Below the pieces are notes generated by a model. It did no database searches. It worked only from the letters and a program-made list of their open reading frames with translations, and was not told the DNA's origin. DNA of 64,000 bases. Origin: VRUE01 sp963702575 (GTDB taxonomy: Bacteria; Actinomycetota; Thermoleophilia; Solirubrobacterales; 70-9). Each line of letters begins with the position of its first letter. Positions within the stretch are counted from its first letter, which is position 1. Positions 60,970 through 64,000 of this stretch are shown one piece after another. The stretch lies in NCBI GenBank assembly GCA_963702575.1, contig CAVPCU010000006.1:248001-312000 (forward strand). Direction: 5' to 3'. Both the position numbers and the translations under genes were made by a program.

Positions 60970-62020
60970 GCGGCCACGCGTGCTGCAGGTGGGTCCGAAC
61001 GTACGCGGCGGGATGACCGTCGTCATCCGGAGCCTGATGGCCTCTCCGCTGGGCGAGCGCTATCGGCTCGAATTCGTCGTCACCCACCGCGGGTCTGGCG
61101 GTTTGGCCCGGCTCGCCGTCTTTTGTCAGGCGCTCGGGCGGCTGGCATGGTGGAGCATGCGTGGCAGGGGAAGGGTTGTTCACATCCACGCCACCGTGCG
61201 CGGGAGCATGCTGCGCAAGGCCATATACGTGCTCCTGGCAAAAGCGCTTCGCCGCCGGGTTGTGCTCCATATGCATTCCGGCCCGGGCGACGTCGTCTTC
61301 GAGCGAACGCGGCTCGGACCCGCCCGCGTTGCCCTCTTCCACCTCATGTTTCGGCTGGCCGATGCGGTGCTGGCGGTCTCTGCCGCCAGCGCTCGGTCAC
61401 TCGAAGAGACGCACGCGGCACGCGACGTCCTGGTCGTGCCCAATCCGGCACCTGAGGCGCCGACGGCGCCGCCTGGGGACGGTGAGGGCCCGCTTGCCGC
61501 GCTCTACCTGGGCGGCTTCGCCAACCGCGTCAAGGGGGGCGAGGAGCTGCTCGCCGCACTCGCGCAGCCAGAGCTCGGGGAGCTGAACGCGATCGTCGCC
61601 GGGCCGGGTGAGCTGCCGCCCGCCGGGCGCGACCTGCTCGCCGGCCAGCCGCACTTGGCCTGGCGCGGATGGCTGGATGACGGCGCGAGGGAGGAAGCGC
61701 TGCGCGAAACGGCGATCTTCGTCCTCCCGTCGACCTCGGAGGGCTTGCCGATGGCGCTGTTGGAGGCGATGGCTTGGGGTAAGGCAATCGTGGCCACCGC
61801 GGTTGGCGGCGTTCCCGACGTGTTGAGCGACGGCCGGGACGCGCTGCTCGTGCCGCCGGGGGATCCCGCCGCTTTGGCCACGGCTCTGGCGAGACTGGCG
61901 GGGGACGCCGATCTGCGGCAGCGACTCGGGGGGGCGGCTCGCGAGCGCGCCCGCCGTCTCAACGCCGAGGAGGTGACCGATCGCCTCGACCGTCTGTACC
62001 GGGAGCTTCTGGCCCGCTGA
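60962..62020 (+). CDS. GT4-family glycosyltransferase
   Basis: A 352-residue GT-B enzyme: VLQVGPNVRGGMTVVIRSLM, VVHIHATVRGSMLRKAIYVLL, LYLGGFANRVKGGEELLAALA, and STSEGLPMALLEAMAWGKAIVATAVGG with the EX7E motif. It overlaps the preceding GT2 gene by 8 bases. At the 3' end it runs 62 bp into the convergent Alg13-like gene. Confidence 0.92.
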   Translation: MAERPRVLQVGPNVRGGMTVVIRSLMASPLGERYRLEFVVTHRGSGGLARLAVFCQALGRLAWWSMRGRGRVVHIHATVRGSMLRKAIYVLLAKALRRRVVLHMHSGPGDVVFERTRLGPARVALFHLMFRLADAVLAVSAASARSLEETHAARDVLVVPNPAPEAPTAPPGDGEGPLAALYLGGFANRVKGGEELLAALAQPELGELNAIVAGPGELPPAGRDLLAGQPHLAWRGWLDDGAREEALRETAIFVLPSTSEGLPMALLEAMAWGKAIVATAVGGVPDVLSDGRDALLVPPGDPAALATALARLAGDADLRQRLGGAARERARRLNAEEVTDRLDRLYRELLAR

Positions 62021-62495
62021 GGCCGGAGGCCGCGGCGTCCAGCTCCTCGCGTACCGCGGCGATCAGGTCGGCGCCGGCGTTGAGAGTCGAATCGCCGGCG
62101 GGCGGCGGCGCGGCGGCCACCGCGGCCGACAACTCCGCCTCGCTCTCGACCAGGATCACCCGTCCGTCTGCGGACAACCGCCGTGCCAGTTCGAGCTGAT
62201 GGTCGTCGACGGTCTCGTCGAAGCGCTGTAGCCGCGGAAAGACGATCGGCACCTGGCCGGCGTGAGCCGCGCAGAGGATCGTCCCAGCGCCAGCGTGGCT
62301 GACGACTCGCTCGGCGCGCTCCATGTGGTCGACGACTTCGGTGAAGGTCATCCAGGGCGTCGCGTGGGTGGCGTTCGAGGGCGGCTTGCCGGGGCCGTGT
62401 TGGACGACGAGCTGTCCGGCGGGAAGCGATTCGAGCGCGCGCAGAAAGCGTTCGAAGCGGAAGGTCGGGTGGCTACCCACGGTTGCGAAGATCAC
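61959..62495 (-). CDS. Alg13/PssE-like glycosyltransferase C-terminal domain protein
   Basis: 178 residues of GT28 C-terminal type: MIFATVGSHPTFRFERFLRA, VVQHGPGKPP, FTEVVDHMERAERVVSHAGAGTI and HAGQVPIVFPRLQRFDETVDDHQ, the nucleotide-sugar-binding half of a split GT. It pairs with the Alg14-like protein next to it, as in PssD/PssE or EpsE-type systems. ATG 62495 overlaps the Alg14-like stop. The last 20 residues, encoded opposite the GT4 gene, are unlike the family and may be a tail. Confidence 0.85.
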   Translation of the reverse strand: MIFATVGSHPTFRFERFLRALESLPAGQLVVQHGPGKPPSNATHATPWMTFTEVVDHMERAERVVSHAGAGTILCAAHAGQVPIVFPRLQRFDETVDDHQLELARRLSADGRVILVESEAELSAAVAAAPPPAGDSTLNAGADLIAAVREELDAAASGLSGPEAPGTDGRGDRSPPRR

Positions 62496-62971
62496 AGAAG
62501 CCTGCCCGCGAAACGCGCCCTATCGCCGTGAGCCAGGTCGGGCCACTGGACGAAGAAGGCGTCGGCCAGCGGCCGAACCAGTCGTCCGCTCAAGGAGAGG
62601 GCGGTCGTTCGGGTCAGGCTCTCGACGAAGACCAAACGGGCGCCGAAGAGGCGGCCGGCGAGAAAGAACGGCACCGCCAGGGCCGCCCCGGTGGAGAGGA
62701 TCACGGCCGGCCGCTCGCGGCGCACAACCTGCCAGGCGAGTCGCAGGTTGGCGAGAAGCGCACGCAGGCTGCGGTTCGTCGGCCCTCTCCCCAAGATGAC
62801 CCGCTCGTCGCGCAGCAGGTACTCCGAGTCGGCTGCCGGCAGCGTCACCCAGGTCGTCTCGAAGCTTTCCCAGGCGGGCCGCAGGCGCAGCATCTGCAGC
62901 AGGTGTCCTCCTGGGGAGCACACCAGGAGAACCTTCGCTGTCTGCTCAGCTGGAGCCACCGACCGCCGCAC
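62492..62971 (-). CDS. Alg14/PssD-like membrane-anchoring glycosyltransferase subunit
   Basis: 159 residues: KVLLVCSPGGHLLQMLRLRPA is the Alg14 signature start (SxGGHxxxxL), followed by GRGPTNRSLRALLANLRLAW and VILSTGAALAVPFFLAGRLFG. It recruits the Alg13-like partner to the membrane and forms the acceptor side of the enzyme. GTG 62971 overlaps the end of the deacetylase gene by 26 bp; GTG 62959 is an alternative. The three genes form one operon. Confidence 0.87.
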   Translation of the reverse strand: MRRSVAPAEQTAKVLLVCSPGGHLLQMLRLRPAWESFETTWVTLPAADSEYLLRDERVILGRGPTNRSLRALLANLRLAWQVVRRERPAVILSTGAALAVPFFLAGRLFGARLVFVESLTRTTALSLSGRLVRPLADAFFVQWPDLAHGDRARFAGRLL

Positions 62972-63677
62972 TTAGCGTGACCAGCTCGAGACCTGCCGCG
63001 GCCGCTGACGCGGCGATCAGCGGGATCGAGTCGGCCGTTGCGCTGGCGTCGTCGCGTTGCCCGTAGCGAGCCGAGTCGTGCAGGAGCACGATCACCCCAT
63101 CGTGCAGGTCGCGGCGAACGAGGCCGGCGATGCGCTCGGGCGAGCTGTCCTCCCAATCCTGTCCCCAGGCCGTCCAATATGCGAGGCCGAGGCCGAGTCT
63201 CTCGCAGAGCGCCGCGAGTTCCGGCGACGAGGCGCCGAAGGGCGGCCGGTACCAGGCCGGCCGAGTGCCGAGCACGTTCTCGATCGCCTTTATCCCCGCC
63301 TCGAGCTCGCGCTCCGCCTCATCGGGTGAGAGCAGGTCGTGGCGGCGGTGGCGCATCCCGTGCAGGGCGATCTCCTGTCCCTGCGCCGCCATCTCGCGGA
63401 TCAGGGAGGGCTGCTCGTCCACGTGCCTTCCGAGCACGAAGAACGTTGCCTTGGCTCCTGTCGCGGCGAGCGCCTCGAGGACCGGTGGCGTGCCTTCGGG
63501 GTCGGGACCGTCGTCGAAAGTGAGCACGGCCGCGCCGGAACCGGCCGATACCGCTTCCATGCCAGACACCTGTCGCCAGCGTCGGCGCCGCGAAGGGCTC
63601 CAGTCGTAGAGCCGCTGGCGAACCGGTCTTGGGATGGCGCGACGAAGCGTGCGCCGCAGCTGGCGGGAATCGGGCAT
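62946..63677 (-). CDS. Polysaccharide deacetylase (NodB homology, CE4)
   Basis: 243 residues: VLTFDDGPDPEGTPPVLEAL (motif 1, catalytic Asp-Asp), ALHGMRHRRHDLLS (motif 2, zinc-binding His), YRPPFGASSPEL (motif 3), GQDWEDSSPE and VIVLLHDSARYG (motif 5). CE4 enzymes remove N- or O-acetyl groups from chitin-like or peptidoglycan sugars using a metal. No clear signal peptide is present, so it may act inside or on a lipid-linked unit. It is first in the operon with the Alg14/Alg13-like genes. Confidence 0.92.
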   Translation of the reverse strand: MPDSRQLRRTLRRAIPRPVRQRLYDWSPSRRRRWRQVSGMEAVSAGSGAAVLTFDDGPDPEGTPPVLEALAATGAKATFFVLGRHVDEQPSLIREMAAQGQEIALHGMRHRRHDLLSPDEAERELEAGIKAIENVLGTRPAWYRPPFGASSPELAALCERLGLGLAYWTAWGQDWEDSSPERIAGLVRRDLHDGVIVLLHDSARYGQRDDASATADSIPLIAASAAAAGLELVTLSAAVGGSS

Positions 63678-63722
63678 GCGCAGGCGGCCAGGTTAGCCGT
63701 ATCGCCGCCTACACTCCCCGCC

Positions 63723-64000
63723 GTGTCCTCCCGGCAACTTCGCAACCGCTCGCGCGACGCCGCCTTCCTCTGTTATCACTCGATCGCGCCGGAGGGTCCG
63801 CGCTACCTGACGGTCTCAGCCGACCTCTTCGAGCGGCAACTGGCACTTCTCCGCCGTTCCCACTTCGTCCCGGGCGACCTTGCGGCGCTCGGCGAGGTGG
63901 CGACGGGTCGGGGCGCCCCGCGTACCGCATTCCTCACCTTCGACGACGGCTTTCGCGACAACTTCGAGATCGCCCTGCCGATCCTGCGCGAGTACCGCGC
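63723..64000 (+). CDS. Polysaccharide deacetylase (partial, cut by window end)
   Basis: From GTG 63723 the frame reads AAFLCYHSIAPEGPRYLTVS, DLFERQLALLRRSHFVPGDL and TAFLTFDDGFRDNFEIALP. That is the start of a second NodB-type deacetylase (motif 1 TFDDG), of the kind linked to exopolysaccharide export. About 92 codons are visible. It is divergent from the deacetylase at 62946-63677 with a 45-bp gap, and clearly different from it. Confidence 0.85.
   Translation, partial: MSSRQLRNRSRDAAFLCYHSIAPEGPRYLTVSADLFERQLALLRRSHFVPGDLAALGEVATGRGAPRTAFLTFDDGFRDNFEIALPILREYR

Overview
This is about 64 kb of very GC-rich chromosome from an actinobacterium. The signs are many GTG/TTG starts, four-base start/stop overlaps, a Gram-positive type LexA box in front of lexA, a GTP-dependent PEP carboxykinase, a DUF2252 protein and ethylmalonyl-CoA-type enzymes. 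The mix would suit a soil member of the Thermoleophilia (Solirubrobacterales-like), but no 16S rRNA gene is present, so that is an inference. No rRNA and no CRISPR array were seen. There is one tRNA (Leu-GAG), RNase P RNA and a probable c-di-AMP riboswitch.

Layout. 0-9.9 kb: a PIN toxin with an antitoxin tail, DUF2252, a site-2 protease with CBS domains, PdxH, a flavodoxin-like reductase, a cupredoxin, two 14-TM-type MFS exporters around an ion channel, and a VapBC-type pair. 9.9-16.2 kb: a decayed accessory island bounded by two oppositely oriented tyrosine-recombinase halves and the 3' end of tRNA-Leu. It holds an IS21-family element that split a gene for a tandem two-domain protein; the element's ends and its 6-bp target duplication can be read exactly. 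16.3-19.5 kb: SOS box and lexA, rnpB, c-di-AMP riboswitch and an RlpA-like protein, a secreted protein, and a frameshifted AhpD/CMD-family gene. 19.7-36.3 kb: glutamine synthetase, a frameshifted MMPL transporter, a frameshifted DUF255 protein, GGDEF-EAL, an acyl-CoA synthetase, an intact MMPL transporter divergent from an HxlR regulator with a palindromic operator, an AAA ATPase, the sucC-sucD-ferredoxin operon and a DUF4143 ATPase.

36.4-42.2 kb: envelope sugar genes (nucleotide-sugar dehydrogenase, secreted glycosidase-like protein, O-antigen ligase-like protein, DUF4333 lipoprotein). 42.2-51.8 kb: central carbon metabolism. Intact pckG is followed by a 322-bp structured spacer and a 1,440-bp near-identical partial second copy of pckG that abuts a malyl-CoA lyase-like gene. 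Then come a DUF4258/DUF2283 pair, a hipBA module, and an acyl-CoA dehydrogenase / SCP2-like / MaoC set that resembles the later steps of the ethylmalonyl-CoA pathway. 51.9-64 kb: an exopolysaccharide locus with a Wzz/BY-kinase, polymerase, flippase, several glycosyltransferases, an Alg13/Alg14-like pair and two polysaccharide deacetylases, the last cut by the window end.

How the genes fit together: succinyl-CoA ligase with its own ferredoxin, PEPCK and the lyase/ACAD/MaoC set suggest a ferredoxin-linked TCA cycle with C2/C3 assimilation feeding gluconeogenesis. The sugar genes would build and export a surface polysaccharide. At least three toxin-antitoxin-like modules, the IS element and the recombinase remnants mark the accessory parts. 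Three single-base frameshifts within about 5 kb (19.2, 22.0 and 23.8 kb) are either real decay or residual assembly errors.
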